DNA from: a virus
Virus record (IMG/VR): IMGVR_UViG_3300035670_000492
Location: 1 to 41,751 of that record
Direction: 5' to 3' (one strand)
DNA: 41,751 nucleotides
Both the position numbers and the translations under genes were made by a program. Each line of letters starts with the position of its first letter. The first letter of the stretch is position 1. The notes under the pieces were generated by a model. It was not told the origin of the DNA. It ran no database searches and worked only from the letters and a program-made list of their open reading frames with translations. Shown one piece after another: positions 8,636 through 15,695 of the stretch.

Positions 8636-8805
8636 ACAGGTTGCCATATGGTTCTGTGGGCGTTCGCGCCATGTACACGCTCCGCCTGTAAAACCCATAT
8701 CGTTGATTTTTAACAGAAAAAGCACCAAGTGTACAAAATGGCCGACTTCGTCCTCGACCATATAAATCAATCACTTGCTTGGTGGTTTCTGTAAAAGTTT
8801 TACAG
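8632..8805. repeat. CTGTAAAA/TTTTACAG repeats, candidate attP arm sites
   Basis: An AT-rich stretch between the tail-spike terminator and the integrase holds four copies of an 8-mer: TTTTACAG at 8632, CTGTAAAA at 8687, and a perfect inverted pair CTGTAAAA-G-TTTTACAG at 8789-8805, which overlaps the integrase C-terminal codons. Repeated short sites beside an integrase gene are typical of arm-type binding sites at attP; the core cannot be located without a bacterial junction. Confidence 0.5.
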
Positions 8806-9880
8806 GTCTCGTTCCGTTCTCGTTCCCCGCGGCGGCTTTCGCCAGGCGAACGACAGCGGCCTGCCCGGTCTTCTTCTTGTCGTCGAACCGGCAGTAGCGA
8901 GCGATCATCGGGGCCGACATGCCCACGATGCTCTCGATCTCGAGCGTCGAGCACCCGGCCCGACGCAGGCGGATCACCGCCGTCGCCCGCAGCCCGTGAA
9001 GGGTCACGCCGGCGAGTTCCGGGATACTCTCCCTCGCCTTGTCGAAGTGGATGCTGAACAGCTTCCTGGTGTAGGGGCGCCCCTTGGCGCGGCCGTCGGG
9101 CTGCTTCACGAAGGGGCCCGGCGCCTTCTCCCACGTCGCCATCTCGGCGGCCAGTTCGGGGACGATCGGGCACCAGACCTCGACGCCGGTCTTCTGCTGC
9201 TTGAGGGAGAAGCCCCCCTCGTCGATCATCGGCCAGCCCATCCGCACCATGTCGGAGCCGCGCTGCCCGGTGTAGAGCATCAGCATGACGCCCTTGCGGA
9301 TGTCTCCGGCGAGGCACCTGTGCGCGGCGGCAACCTGTTCATCCGTCCATGGCTTGTGGCCGCCGCCGGTTACCACCCGGTCTGATCCCGCGGTCAGCGG
9401 GACGGCGATCCAGTCCCGCGCCAGCGCCCACGTCGAGAAGGCGCGCATGGCGCTGAGGAAGTTGTTGGCGGCGCCCGGCGTCTCGGCGAGCGCGTCCATC
9501 ATCCCCTTCACATGGACCGGCCGGATGCCGGCGACCGGCAGGTTGCCCCAGGCCTTGCGCGCCTTGCGGAGCGCGCGGCGGTACTGGTCCCGCGTGCCTT
9601 CGGAGATGTCGCGTGTGAACGCCGGGGACGCCTCATAGGCGTCGATCGCGGCGTTGACCGTCGAGGACTCGTGGGCGTGGTCACCCTGGAGCTCGCGGAT
9701 CCTGACCCAGAACTCCGGGCCATGCGGGTCGTCCGGGAGGCGCACCGCCTTGAACGCGGCGCCCTCCTTCTTCCCGCGGTCGGGGTTCCAGTAGAAATAC
9801 TCCTTCCCCTTCGCGACGACGCGATGGACGCCCTTCGGTAGGTCAACGAGTCCGTGGCGGCGTGTCCTTTTCCGTGGCAT
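8771..9880 (-). CDS. int: Tyrosine-recombinase integrase
   Basis: 369 residues. Catalytic residues can be placed: Arg207 (YTGQRGSD), Lys230 (KQQKTG), His295 and Arg298 (LHGLRAT), Tyr329 (IARYCRF). The position usually held by the second His is Met321 (VGMSAP). The N-terminus has an arm-binding-like basic domain (1-60) and a core-binding helical domain (75-160). The enzyme would join phage and host DNA at att sites. The ATG at 9880 is chosen because AGGGAG precedes it; the frame is open for 51 more codons upstream without a good signal. It overlaps the excisionase-like gene by 38 bases, so both are probably cotranscribed from the early operon. Confidence 0.93.
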   Translation of the reverse strand: MPRKRTRRHGLVDLPKGVHRVVAKGKEYFYWNPDRGKKEGAAFKAVRLPDDPHGPEFWVRIRELQGDHAHESSTVNAAIDAYEASPAFTRDISEGTRDQYRRALRKARKAWGNLPVAGIRPVHVKGMMDALAETPGAANNFLSAMRAFSTWALARDWIAVPLTAGSDRVVTGGGHKPWTDEQVAAAHRCLAGDIRKGVMLMLYTGQRGSDMVRMGWPMIDEGGFSLKQQKTGVEVWCPIVPELAAEMATWEKAPGPFVKQPDGRAKGRPYTRKLFSIHFDKARESIPELAGVTLHGLRATAVIRLRRAGCSTLEIESIVGMSAPMIARYCRFDDKKKTGQAAVVRLAKAAAGNENGTRPVKLLQKPPSK

Positions 9881-10124
9881 CCCGGACTCCCTGCATGTAC
9901 GGGTCAGCGTGGCCAGCATCCGCGCCGGGCACCCTCGACGCAAGCGCCGCGTCGACCGTCTCCCATCGCCATCGGATGCAGCCCGGCGAGAGCCGGACCG
10001 GCTTCGGCAGCACACCGCGCCTGACCATGTCATCCACGGTGGACTCGCTGATCTCGAGCGCCTCGGCGAGGGTCTTCCTGCTCACGTAGGGAGGCGTGGA
10101 GAGGCGCTGGCGGCCGTCAGCCAT
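9843..10124 (-). CDS. Excisionase-like MerR/AlpA-type DNA-binding protein
   Basis: 93 residues with a winged-helix-like start: RKTLAEALEISESTVDDMVRRGVLPKPVRLSPGCIRWRWETVDAALASR. This is the AlpA/Xis-type layout of helix-turn-helix, a wing with PxPxxL, then an Arg-Trp strand. AAGGAGG precedes the ATG. Placed directly before int and overlapping it, it is most likely a recombination directionality factor. A purely regulatory role cannot be excluded. Confidence 0.75.
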   Translation of the reverse strand: MADGRQRLSTPPYVSRKTLAEALEISESTVDDMVRRGVLPKPVRLSPGCIRWRWETVDAALASRVPGADAGHADPYMQGVRDATEKDTPPRTR

Positions 10125-10374
10125 CCTCGGCCTCCTTGGCCTTCCGGCGCTCGCGCTCCAGTCGCGCCTTCTCTAGCCTGGCCTCGGTGAGCCCCGTCTG
10201 CCGGCGGATCTCGGCCTCGGCGCGCTCGTAGTGGTCGGCTACCTTCTGGCGGACTTCTTCCTCGGATGCCCCCGTGACGATCATCGAGGACTTCTCCCCG
10301 GCGGTCCAGAAGCGCGCCAGGAACCCGTCCCCGTCGACCCGGCGGTAGATCTCGATCGTGTGCTGGATGGTCAT
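10117..10374 (-). CDS. Small protein with basic coiled C-terminus, unknown
   Basis: 85 residues, ATG at 10374 after GGGGAGG; overlaps its neighbours by 4 and 8 bases. The first ~45 residues look like a beta-rich HicB-like fold (IEIYRRVDGDGFLARFW...SEEEVRQKVADHY). The last ~35 are an Arg/Lys/Glu helix. The family is not recognised with confidence. The longer open frame upstream is ignored because it lacks a ribosome-binding site and would overlap the next gene heavily. Confidence 0.65.
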   Translation of the reverse strand: MTIQHTIEIYRRVDGDGFLARFWTAGEKSSMIVTGASEEEVRQKVADHYERAEAEIRRQTGLTEARLEKARLERERRKAKEAEDG

Positions 10375-10565
10375 GACGGCCTCCCCAGCGCGATCTCCCG
10401 GGCCTTCATGCGGAGGTCGTAGACGCACCTGCGGACGTCGACCCCGAAGTGCGAGGTGGGCTTGCGCTTCTCGATGATCCTGGTGAGCTGGTCGGCGGCC
10501 TCGGTGAGACCGAGCTCGTAGCCGAGCCGCACCTCGTCGGAGAAGATCGTCTTGTGCTCGGTCAT
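10371..10565 (-). CDS. Small helical protein, unknown
   Basis: 64 residues, joined to both neighbours by 4-base ATGA-type overlaps, which is the best evidence that it is real. Mostly helical and charged, with a central RIIEKRKPTSHFG turn and a second helix RRCVYDLRMKAREIA. No recognised function. Confidence 0.65.
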   Translation of the reverse strand: MTEHKTIFSDEVRLGYELGLTEAADQLTRIIEKRKPTSHFGVDVRRCVYDLRMKAREIALGRPS

Positions 10566-10840
10566 CGCGCCGGCCTCCGCGCCCGATGTTCCTCCTGGTA
10601 GGCGAACAGGTCCGCCTTGCGCTTCTCGCGGTAGGCTTCGTCCAGCCGGTAGCGGACCGAGTCCTTGCTCTTGAGGCCGACGACCCTGGCGATCGCCGCG
10701 TAGGACAGGTCGGTGGTCATCGCGAGGTAGAAGATCTTCACCTCCGCCTCAATCGAGATCCTACGGTGCCGAATGCAGGACTCCGCGAAGGCGATCGCTC
10801 GGCGGCGCGCCTCTATCTGCTTCTCATCCAAGGCGTTCAT
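10562..10840 (-). CDS. Small helix-turn-helix-like protein
   Basis: 92 residues; GGAGG lies 4 bases before the ATG. The segment EVKIFYLAMTTDLSYAAIARVVGLKSKDSVRYRLDEAYREKR reads as a helix-turn-helix of the sigma-70 region 4/HTH_23 kind (SYAAIARVVGLKSKDSVRYRL). It is likely a DNA-binding early regulator. It overlaps the downstream gene by 4 bases. Confidence 0.65.
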   Translation of the reverse strand: MNALDEKQIEARRRAIAFAESCIRHRRISIEAEVKIFYLAMTTDLSYAAIARVVGLKSKDSVRYRLDEAYREKRKADLFAYQEEHRARRPAR

Positions 10841-10897
10841 CGGGCCTCCATGTCGATGATGTCCGCGGTCCCGCGGTAGACGCTCCAGGTGGATGGG

Positions 10898-11176
10898 TCA
10901 GCCTTCCAGCGCGGCGAGGATGGCGGCGCGCATTGAAAAGTCGTTGTCCTCGAAGGCGTAGATGGCCCGCGCTACCTGCTCGTCGGTGGTCGCTTGCTCG
11001 CGAACCTTCGCCCGTTCGTCGGCGCGGATGGCGGCCTCGTCGGCTTGCACAAGGGCAAGGATGGCGTCGGCTTTTGAGAAGGCGCTCTCTTGACCGGTCG
11101 GGAACGCCGCGTTGTTACCCTCAAAGCGGGCTGGTGCAATGATCCGCGCCACGCGCTCGCGGAGGTCATTCGGCAT
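10898..11176 (-). CDS. Small phage protein, unknown
   Basis: 92 residues from ATG 11176 (MPNDLRERVARIIAPARF...). Ala/Glu/Arg-rich and helical, with VQADEAAIRADERAKVREQ in the centre and a final FSMRAAILAALEG. The start overlaps the stop region of the upstream gene by 11 bases. Proteins with this RERVARIIAP...FADAILAL pattern are frequent accessory proteins of alphaproteobacterial phages, from memory; function unknown. The 57 bases before the next gene hold only its ribosome-binding site. Confidence 0.6.
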   Translation of the reverse strand: MPNDLRERVARIIAPARFEGNNAAFPTGQESAFSKADAILALVQADEAAIRADERAKVREQATTDEQVARAIYAFEDNDFSMRAAILAALEG

Positions 11177-11570
11177 CGGTAGGCTCCTTGTCGGCGAGGG
11201 CGATGATTGCATCGATGATGGTCTCGGCCATGGCCTCGCCTTCGATCGTCCAGTCGCCTTCGGCGAGGGCCTGCGGCGAGGCACATGCACCGGCGGCTGC
11301 AACAGCGTCTTCAAACGCCTTGCGTCGGATGGCGGCGGGGTCGTCGGAGTTTGATCCGACTTTGATAGTACCCTTCACAGCCAGCACGGCCTCCAGCGCG
11401 GCGATGTGGGGCGCAAGCCACTCGTCCACGCACGAAAGGCAGTCCTCGTAGTAATAGCGTCCGTGCGAGCACTGGCCGGGGCGATGGTCGCGAGGGTTCG
11501 GATAGTCCCCGCTGACGACGGCTTGCATCGCCTCCAGCGCGGCGCGGGCGGCGGTTTCGAGGTCAGTCAT
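11166..11570 (-). CDS. Small phage protein with duplicated N-terminus, unknown
   Basis: 134 residues from ATG 11570. It starts MTDLETAARAALEAM, the same as the next upstream gene, and the two share a 41-base identical stretch. The middle has a Cys/His cluster (GQCSHGRYYYEDCLSCVDEWL) that could bind a metal: C-H...C-x2-C. The rest is Ala/Glu-rich helix. It overlaps both neighbours by a few bases. Function unknown. Confidence 0.6.
   Translation of the reverse strand: MTDLETAARAALEAMQAVVSGDYPNPRDHRPGQCSHGRYYYEDCLSCVDEWLAPHIAALEAVLAVKGTIKVGSNSDDPAAIRRKAFEDAVAAAGACASPQALAEGDWTIEGEAMAETIIDAIIALADKEPTDAE
11525..11565. repeat. 41-bp direct repeat, copy 1
   Basis: Identical over 41 bases to 11715-11755. 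Both copies encode the ETAARAALEAM N-terminus of adjacent genes in the same frame, so this is a recent internal duplication or gene-conversion tract. Confidence 0.85.
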
Positions 11571-11760
11571 TGGTCTCTCCCGTGGGGGCGGTCTTGTTGG
11601 CAAGCGCCCGTCTGAGGTCGACGAAAGCGACGGTGACGCGGTCCAAGTCCTTGACTTTGATGCATGCGAAGGAGTGGGGCGGTTCCAGTCGGGCGCCCTC
11701 TGTCACGACGGGGCGCATCGCCTCCAGCGCGGCGCGGGCGGCGGTTTCGAGGTCACTCAT
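11563..11760 (-). CDS. Small phage protein, paralogous N-terminus
   Basis: 65 residues from ATG 11760: MSDLETAARAALEAM followed by RPVVTEGARLEPPHSFACIKVKDLDRVTVAFVDLRRAL. It shares only its N-terminus with the downstream gene. Overlaps the gene on each side by 8 bases. Function unknown. Confidence 0.6.
   Translation of the reverse strand: MSDLETAARAALEAMRPVVTEGARLEPPHSFACIKVKDLDRVTVAFVDLRRALANKTAPTGETND
11715..11755. repeat. 41-bp direct repeat, copy 2
   Basis: Second copy of the tract at 11525-11565, 190 bases away; it covers codons ~3-15 of the 65-residue gene. Confidence 0.85.
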
Positions 11761-11935
11761 CGTCACTCCTCCACACCAGGCTATTCAGGATCAGGAAGCC
11801 GACCGCCGCGTGCGCTAGCCCTACTGCAAACGCAAAGAACATGACCGGCCAACCAAGGATCGGCGCTACAGCCAGTGTCACGAGACCGCTCCGGTTCCAC
11901 CGAACCGCTCGTGCAAAGACTTCATCGTCGCTCAC
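11753..11935 (-). CDS. Small membrane protein, unknown
   Basis: 60 residues: a short charged start (MSDDEVFARAVRWNRSG) and a ~40-residue hydrophobic region that could form two closely packed membrane helices (about 18-33 and 34-52), ending RSDDE. It overlaps neighbours by 4-8 bases. A role in the host envelope is plausible but unsupported. Confidence 0.55.
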   Translation of the reverse strand: MSDDEVFARAVRWNRSGLVTLAVAPILGWPVMFFAFAVGLAHAAVGFLILNSLVWRSDDE

Positions 11936-12348
11936 GTCGTCCCCTCCTTGTCGGCAAGCAGCGCGTCGATGCGTTTGGCAAGGTCGAATGCTTGCCGGGT
12001 CTCATTGGTGTCGAGATAGCCGTCGTAATGCGCGGAGTAGAATAACGGCGCCGCCTCACGCAGCAGCGCGCGGGCTTCGTCCCGATCGGTGATCAGACGA
12101 AGCGCCCACTCACACGGCGCCTGTCCTTCGCGGCACAGGTCGAGGTCGTTGTAGCGGCGGCGTGCCTCGTCCCGCTGGCCGACCACAAGTGCAAAGGTGC
12201 GGTCGCGCTCGGCGATGACATGGCGAATGTCGGCCCGCGCAGCGTCCCGCTCGGCCACCAGCGCCTTGATGGCGTCGGCGGCTCTCGGGTGAAACCGGAC
12301 GCTGTTCGGGTCTCGCAGTTCGGCGATCAAGTCGTCGTGGTCGGTCAT
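11932..12348 (-). CDS. Coiled-coil phage protein, unknown
   Basis: 138 residues from ATG 12348. Alternating Arg/Glu/Asp/Ala helices (AAIKALVAERDAARADIRHVIAERDRTFALVVGQRDEARRRY) predict a coiled coil at about 25-70. A later segment has DLCREGQAPCEWALRLI. Four-base overlaps on both sides place it in the operon. No function recognised. Confidence 0.6.
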   Translation of the reverse strand: MTDHDDLIAELRDPNSVRFHPRAADAIKALVAERDAARADIRHVIAERDRTFALVVGQRDEARRRYNDLDLCREGQAPCEWALRLITDRDEARALLREAAPLFYSAHYDGYLDTNETRQAFDLAKRIDALLADKEGTT

Positions 12349-12536
12349 GGCGCGAGCCCTTTCAACGTCTCGACGATGGCGGCCATCGCCGCCATCTCTC
12401 GATTGGCCTGCGTCTGCGTCATCTTCCCCTCGGCCACCCGGCGCGGGTAAACGTTCCGCCGCATCCTTAACTCTCGCTCGGCGGCCTCGATCTGGACGTG
12501 CAGGGGGACGGCGCGGTCGTCGAACAGGTCGGTCAT
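12345..12536 (-). CDS. Small helical protein, unknown
   Basis: 63 residues, joined by 4-base overlaps on both sides. Amphipathic helices QIEAAERELRMRRNVYPRRVAEGKMTQTQANREMAAMAAIVETLK. This resembles short phage proteins of alphaproteobacteria with an R-x-R-x2-YP-x2-V-x2-GK(M/L)T motif (recalled). Function unknown. Confidence 0.65.
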   Translation of the reverse strand: MTDLFDDRAVPLHVQIEAAERELRMRRNVYPRRVAEGKMTQTQANREMAAMAAIVETLKGLAP

Positions 12537-13015
12537 GGCGCCTTCCCCTCCACCAGCCTTCCATCCATCACGCGCCGCGCGAGCTCGGCCTGGATGTCGG
12601 CCAGGGGGATCTCCGAGAGCGGTGGCGTCCGCTCGATCCGCTTCATCGTCTTCCCGATGAGCTCCGCGATCATGATGGCGGCATCGCCTTCGGAAATCGG
12701 CTCGCCGTCGTCCGGGTTGTCGCCGACGTACTTGCGCTGGGCGCCCTTGAAGTCGGTCGGCAGGAGCGGGTGCATGACCTCGAACCGCGGGCGCTTGGGG
12801 TTGTGCGCCAGCCGCATCGGCTTGACGTAGCCCCAGACGGCCAGTTTGTAGAGCACGTCCAGCACGGCCATCCTGTCCGTCGTGTGAGCGCCTCGCCCGA
12901 AGATCTCCTCGGCGGCGGAGTCCGGGTCGACCATCATCCCCGGCCGCACGGTGGAGCGCAGGTACTCGTAGATGGCCTGCGCCTTGGTCACGCTCGCAAC
13001 GTCTTCCATGGTCAT
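12533..13015 (-). CDS. Phage protein with winged-helix-like N-terminus, unknown
   Basis: 160 residues, ATG at 13015 behind a long purine-rich ribosome-binding site (GGGAGAGGAGA). Residues ~8-70 read like a winged helix: AQAIYEYLRSTVRPG...SAAEEIFG...RMAVLDVLYKLAVWGYVKPMR. The remainder includes MIAELIGKTMKRIERTPPLSEIPLADI. DNA binding is a reasonable guess. Confidence 0.6.
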   Translation of the reverse strand: MTMEDVASVTKAQAIYEYLRSTVRPGMMVDPDSAAEEIFGRGAHTTDRMAVLDVLYKLAVWGYVKPMRLAHNPKRPRFEVMHPLLPTDFKGAQRKYVGDNPDDGEPISEGDAAIMIAELIGKTMKRIERTPPLSEIPLADIQAELARRVMDGRLVEGKAP

Positions 13016-13028
13016 TCTCCTCTCCCGT

Positions 13029-13163
13029 TCATTTCGCGCGCTCGACCTGTTGCCCGAGGCCGCGCGCAAGATCCCCGTAGAACCTGTCGGTCCGGCTCGA
13101 GCACGAGACCAGGAACGACAGGATGAAGGCGAAGGCCGCGATGGTGGCCGCTATCCGGATCAT
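13029..13163 (-). CDS. Tiny lipoprotein-like peptide
   Basis: 44 residues: MIRIAATIAAFAFILSFLVSCSSRTDRFYG... It has a hydrophobic signal segment ending LVSC, an acceptable lipobox, and a 23-residue mature part. GGGAGGAG precedes the ATG, and its start overlaps the upstream gene by 4 bases. Small phage lipoproteins often act in superinfection exclusion; that is context only. Confidence 0.5.
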   Translation of the reverse strand: MIRIAATIAAFAFILSFLVSCSSRTDRFYGDLARGLGQQVERAK

Positions 13164-13435
13164 GTCTCCTCCCGTTGGAAGGCGGTGAAGAAGGCCGGGG
13201 TGGAGTCGCCCACGTAGGCGCCGAGCACGTTGAAGGACATCCATTCGTCTGCCTCGTCCGAGTCCATGCCGTCGCGCTCCATGAGGATGCGATGGCACTT
13301 CTCCGCGTCGTAGACGGCGAAGGTCTTGTTGAACTGGATGGCGACGCCGCAGAAGGCTTCGTCGAAGCCCTCCGCGAGGAGGGCGCTCTCGTCGGCGAAC
13401 GTCCTGATGAAGGCCTCGATCTCATCGCGGAGCAT
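13160..13435 (-). CDS. Small acidic protein, unknown
   Basis: 91 residues, acidic, rich in Phe/Ala/Glu: MLRDEIEAFIRTFADESALLAEGFDEAFCGVAIQFNK...EKCHRIL. It fits tightly between two small membrane-protein genes. I recognise a loose similarity to small phage proteins of unknown function that share the GFDEAFCGV...FNKTFAVYD core; no role can be assigned. Confidence 0.6.
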   Translation of the reverse strand: MLRDEIEAFIRTFADESALLAEGFDEAFCGVAIQFNKTFAVYDAEKCHRILMERDGMDSDEADEWMSFNVLGAYVGDSTPAFFTAFQREET

Positions 13436-13665
13436 CAGTTCCTCTCCGTGAAGTCGTGCGTGACGGTCGAGGTCTTGGCCGCCTTGCGCGGCGGCGACGG
13501 GTACGTCTTCTTGAGCGTTTCGTAGACGCCCGGCGGGCTCTCATCCATCTTGATCGCGGCGATGATGATGGCCGCCAGGAACAGCGCCACCGCGAGGATG
13601 GTGATGAAGGCGCCGATGGCGCCGGCCATGATCAGCGTGTCGAAGGGGACATCGGTCGTGGTCAT
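13435..13665 (-). CDS. Small single-pass membrane protein, unknown
   Basis: 76 residues from ATG 13665 (AAGGAGA upstream). A ~28-residue hydrophobic run (about 12-40: LIMAGAIGAFITILAVALFL...) is followed by a short basic, Pro/Ser/Thr-containing cytoplasmic or periplasmic tail. Stop and next start abut within one base. Unknown function. Confidence 0.55.
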   Translation of the reverse strand: MTTTDVPFDTLIMAGAIGAFITILAVALFLAAIIIAAIKMDESPPGVYETLKKTYPSPPRKAAKTSTVTHDFTERN

Positions 13666-14036
13666 TTCCGTCTCCTTTTTGGGAATGGCCGGGATGGCCA
13701 TGCCTTCTTCGCGGGGCGCTCCTCGCCCGGTTCCTTCGCAAGCAGGCGGGACCGGAACTCGGCTTCCGCCTTCTCCATGCGTTTCGTTTTGGCGATCTCG
13801 TGGATGTCGGAGCCGCGGGTGGTGGCCTTGGTCCCCGCGGTCTTGACCAGATGACAGGTCCGGTGGACGGCCCGGATGTTGTCGAGGGTATCGGTGCCGC
13901 CGCGGGCCAGGGCCGTCTCATGGTCCCAGTCCAGGTTCTCCACCGCCCCCAGCCGCTCGCCGCACAGCGGGCAGCGCGACTGCCGCGCCATGATCTCCAG
14001 CTTGTCCCGGAGGGTGAGGCGGCGGCGGTCGATCAC
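13662..14036 (-). CDS. HNH endonuclease
   Basis: 124 residues, starting at GTG 14036 in a 4-base GTGA overlap with the upstream gene. It shows a zinc-ribbon CPLCGERL and an HNH core: NLDWDHETALARGGTDTLDNIRAVHRTCHLVK, with the two Cys of CPLC and C-x-x-H of HRTCH arranged around the DH metal site. The C-terminal ~45 residues are strongly basic. HNH proteins of this free-standing kind nick or cut DNA; in phages they act as packaging accessories or homing endonucleases. Being in the early operon beside recombination genes, a recombination or homing role is more likely than packaging. The enzyme class is secure; the target is unknown. Confidence 0.85.
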   Translation of the reverse strand: MIDRRRLTLRDKLEIMARQSRCPLCGERLGAVENLDWDHETALARGGTDTLDNIRAVHRTCHLVKTAGTKATTRGSDIHEIAKTKRMEKAEAEFRSRLLAKEPGEERPAKKAWPSRPFPKRRRK

Positions 14037-14560
14037 AGGCGGGACGCCTTCCAGTACCCGCGGACGTCGTCCTCCGAGAGCACCTTCCCGACGGTCTGCT
14101 TCGGTCCGACGCGCTCGCGCATCCTCCCGACCCAACCCTCCATCTTGGAGAGGTCGGCGCCAGTGCAGTCGCGGAGGGGCTTGCCGTTGGGCATCTCAAG
14201 GTCGAGGAGGATCCGCTCGACCTTCTCATCGACCAGAAGCTCAACATGCTTATCGGCGGCGGTAATCGCCGCTTTAATCTTGGCTTCGGACTTGGCGGCC
14301 TTCTCGGCGCGGTTGACCGGAGGCCTCGGTGGGCACCTCGGCTTGTCGAGGAGACTGTTGAGGTTGTTGGAAAACCAATACTCGATCACGGACTTGAGGT
14401 AGTCGACGCCATCCTCCGAGAGGAGTTCGTCGACCAATTCAAAGTACCACTGACCCCTTGTCCCCTGCGGATTCGCTTCGACGATACGCACAAGCAAATC
14501 GCGCGGGTTCGCCCCCTTGAAAGACTGCCGCTTGTTGCCCTGGATGCCTGCTTCAATCAT
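14033..14560 (-). CDS. Phage protein of unknown function
   Basis: 175 residues starting MIEAGIQGNKRQSFKGANPRDLLVRIVEANPQGTRGQWYFELVDELLSEDGVDYLKSVIEYWFSNN. A helical first half is followed by a linker with PPRPPVNRAEKAAKSEAKIKA and a helical end with GPKQTVGKVLSEDDVRGYW. I do not recognise it. It lies between two nucleic-acid-related genes (HNH and zinc-finger proteins) and overlaps HNH by GTGA. Confidence 0.6.
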   Translation of the reverse strand: MIEAGIQGNKRQSFKGANPRDLLVRIVEANPQGTRGQWYFELVDELLSEDGVDYLKSVIEYWFSNNLNSLLDKPRCPPRPPVNRAEKAAKSEAKIKAAITAADKHVELLVDEKVERILLDLEMPNGKPLRDCTGADLSKMEGWVGRMRERVGPKQTVGKVLSEDDVRGYWKASRL

Positions 14561-14563
14561 GAG

Positions 14564-15199
14564 TTAGTCCTCCGTTGGTAGTGGGATGCCGAGGTGTTTG
14601 ACGATGGCAAGGGCGAGAGCCGCGCTTTGCCGTGCCGCCCGATGTTTCTCGGTTCGTCTCTCGCGGTATTTTGGGTCGGAGTGGTAACGCTCCCGCGCCC
14701 TCGTGAGTATTTTCTCGTGGTTCCGAGAGCGGTAATCCCGTTCGTATTCCCGCCGCTTCTCTGGATTATTTTTTGCCCATTCCTTGCCGCGTCTGTGATG
14801 AGCCTCTTTATTGTTTTCCCTATAGAGGCGTTGTCGTTCGGCATATTTGTCACGATGCTTTATGTAATCGCGCCGCTTCCACTCTTTAACGATTTCTTTG
14901 TTCTCAGTGCGCCACGCTCTTACCTTCGCCCGTTGGCACTCCGCCGAGCATGTTTTGGCGGTCGGCGCACGGTGACTAAGGTCGGCGCCGCATATGCAGC
15001 AAAGCCGCGCCGGGCCCTTCGCTGCCCGCTCTGCTCGTGCCCTTGCGCCTTTCGCCAGGATTTCTTCGCGGTTGCGGGCGTAGTGATCTCTTTTGAGGCG
15101 CTGATTCCGCTCCGCCTGGCATATGAAAGAGGCGCACACCCTCGCGTTCGGATGCCTGCCGGTGAGGATGCCGCACACCTCGCACCGCCGCTCGCTCAT
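14564..15199 (-). CDS. Two zinc fingers plus repetitive basic helix, endonuclease-associated type
   Basis: 211 residues from ATG 15199. Two Cys4 units are visible: CEVCG...VCASFIC (about 5-28) and CCICGADL...TCSAEC (about 70-90), each followed by a basic helix. The C-terminal ~110 residues are a run of imperfect Arg/Tyr/Asn/Glu repeats (AERQRLYRENNKE, AKNNPEKRREYERDYRSRNHEK, RYHSDPKYRERR), as seen in DNA-binding arms of phage homing endonucleases and related proteins. No HNH or GIY-YIG catalytic motif is evident, so it may be a DNA-binding remnant or partner of the nearby HNH protein. G+C of this gene is visibly lower than its neighbours, suggesting recent acquisition. Confidence 0.65.
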   Translation of the reverse strand: MSERRCEVCGILTGRHPNARVCASFICQAERNQRLKRDHYARNREEILAKGARARAERAAKGPARLCCICGADLSHRAPTAKTCSAECQRAKVRAWRTENKEIVKEWKRRDYIKHRDKYAERQRLYRENNKEAHHRRGKEWAKNNPEKRREYERDYRSRNHEKILTRARERYHSDPKYRERRTEKHRAARQSAALALAIVKHLGIPLPTED

Positions 15200-15489
15200 G
15201 GCTTCCGCGTCCCGTAGTGAACCAGGATCTCCGCGACCTCCTTCGACAGCACCTTGGCGACGGCGGCGTGCGCCGCGGTCTCCTTCGGGTAGCCGAGCTG
15301 GTAGGCGAGGTCGTAGGCCCAGGAGTGCCGAAGCTCTCGCTCCCACTCCGTCCGGCGGAGTTCTCGCTGCGCCAGCGGGATCTCGGGGCCGCGCTTCGGG
15401 GCCAGAGCCTCGAGTTCGTCGAAGGTGATCGAGATAGCCTTGGCGCCGACCTGTTTCGCCTCGGCGATGCGTTGCTCGATCGTGCTCAT
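15196..15489 (-). CDS. Small phage protein, unknown
   Basis: 97 residues from ATG 15489, overlapping both neighbours by 4 bases. MSTIEQRIAEAKQVGAKAISITFDELEALAPKRG then a charged helix and a segment AYQLGYPKETAAHAAVAKVLSKEVAEILV. Helical throughout; no recognised family. Confidence 0.6.
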   Translation of the reverse strand: MSTIEQRIAEAKQVGAKAISITFDELEALAPKRGPEIPLAQRELRRTEWERELRHSWAYDLAYQLGYPKETAAHAAVAKVLSKEVAEILVHYGTRKP

Positions 15490-15695
15490 CTGCCCACCTC
15501 CAGCACGCCGAACGCGATGAGCCAGCCGAGGATCGCGGCGGGGCCGAGGAGCATGAGATAGACGAAGCTGTTCCTGTGCTGTCCATCTGGAACCTTCGAA
15601 CTGTCGGCTAGAAACACCACGAGGTTCATCAGCGCGAACACGGTCACGAATGGGTTGATCGCGAAGATCACCAACTGAATGAGCGAGATGGTCAT
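15486..15695 (-). CDS. Small two-pass membrane protein, unknown
   Basis: 69 residues, ATG at 15695. Two hydrophobic segments (about 3-27 and 43-65) separated by a polar loop ADSSKVPDGQHRNS. It overlaps neighbours by 4 bases at each end. Function unknown. Confidence 0.55.
   Translation of the reverse strand: MTISLIQLVIFAINPFVTVFALMNLVVFLADSSKVPDGQHRNSFVYLMLLGPAAILGWLIAFGVLEVGR

Noticed and set aside
8576-8770. 64-codon minus-strand frame between the tail spike and integrase
   Set aside because: It runs through a strong terminator and the candidate attP region, and has no ribosome-binding site.
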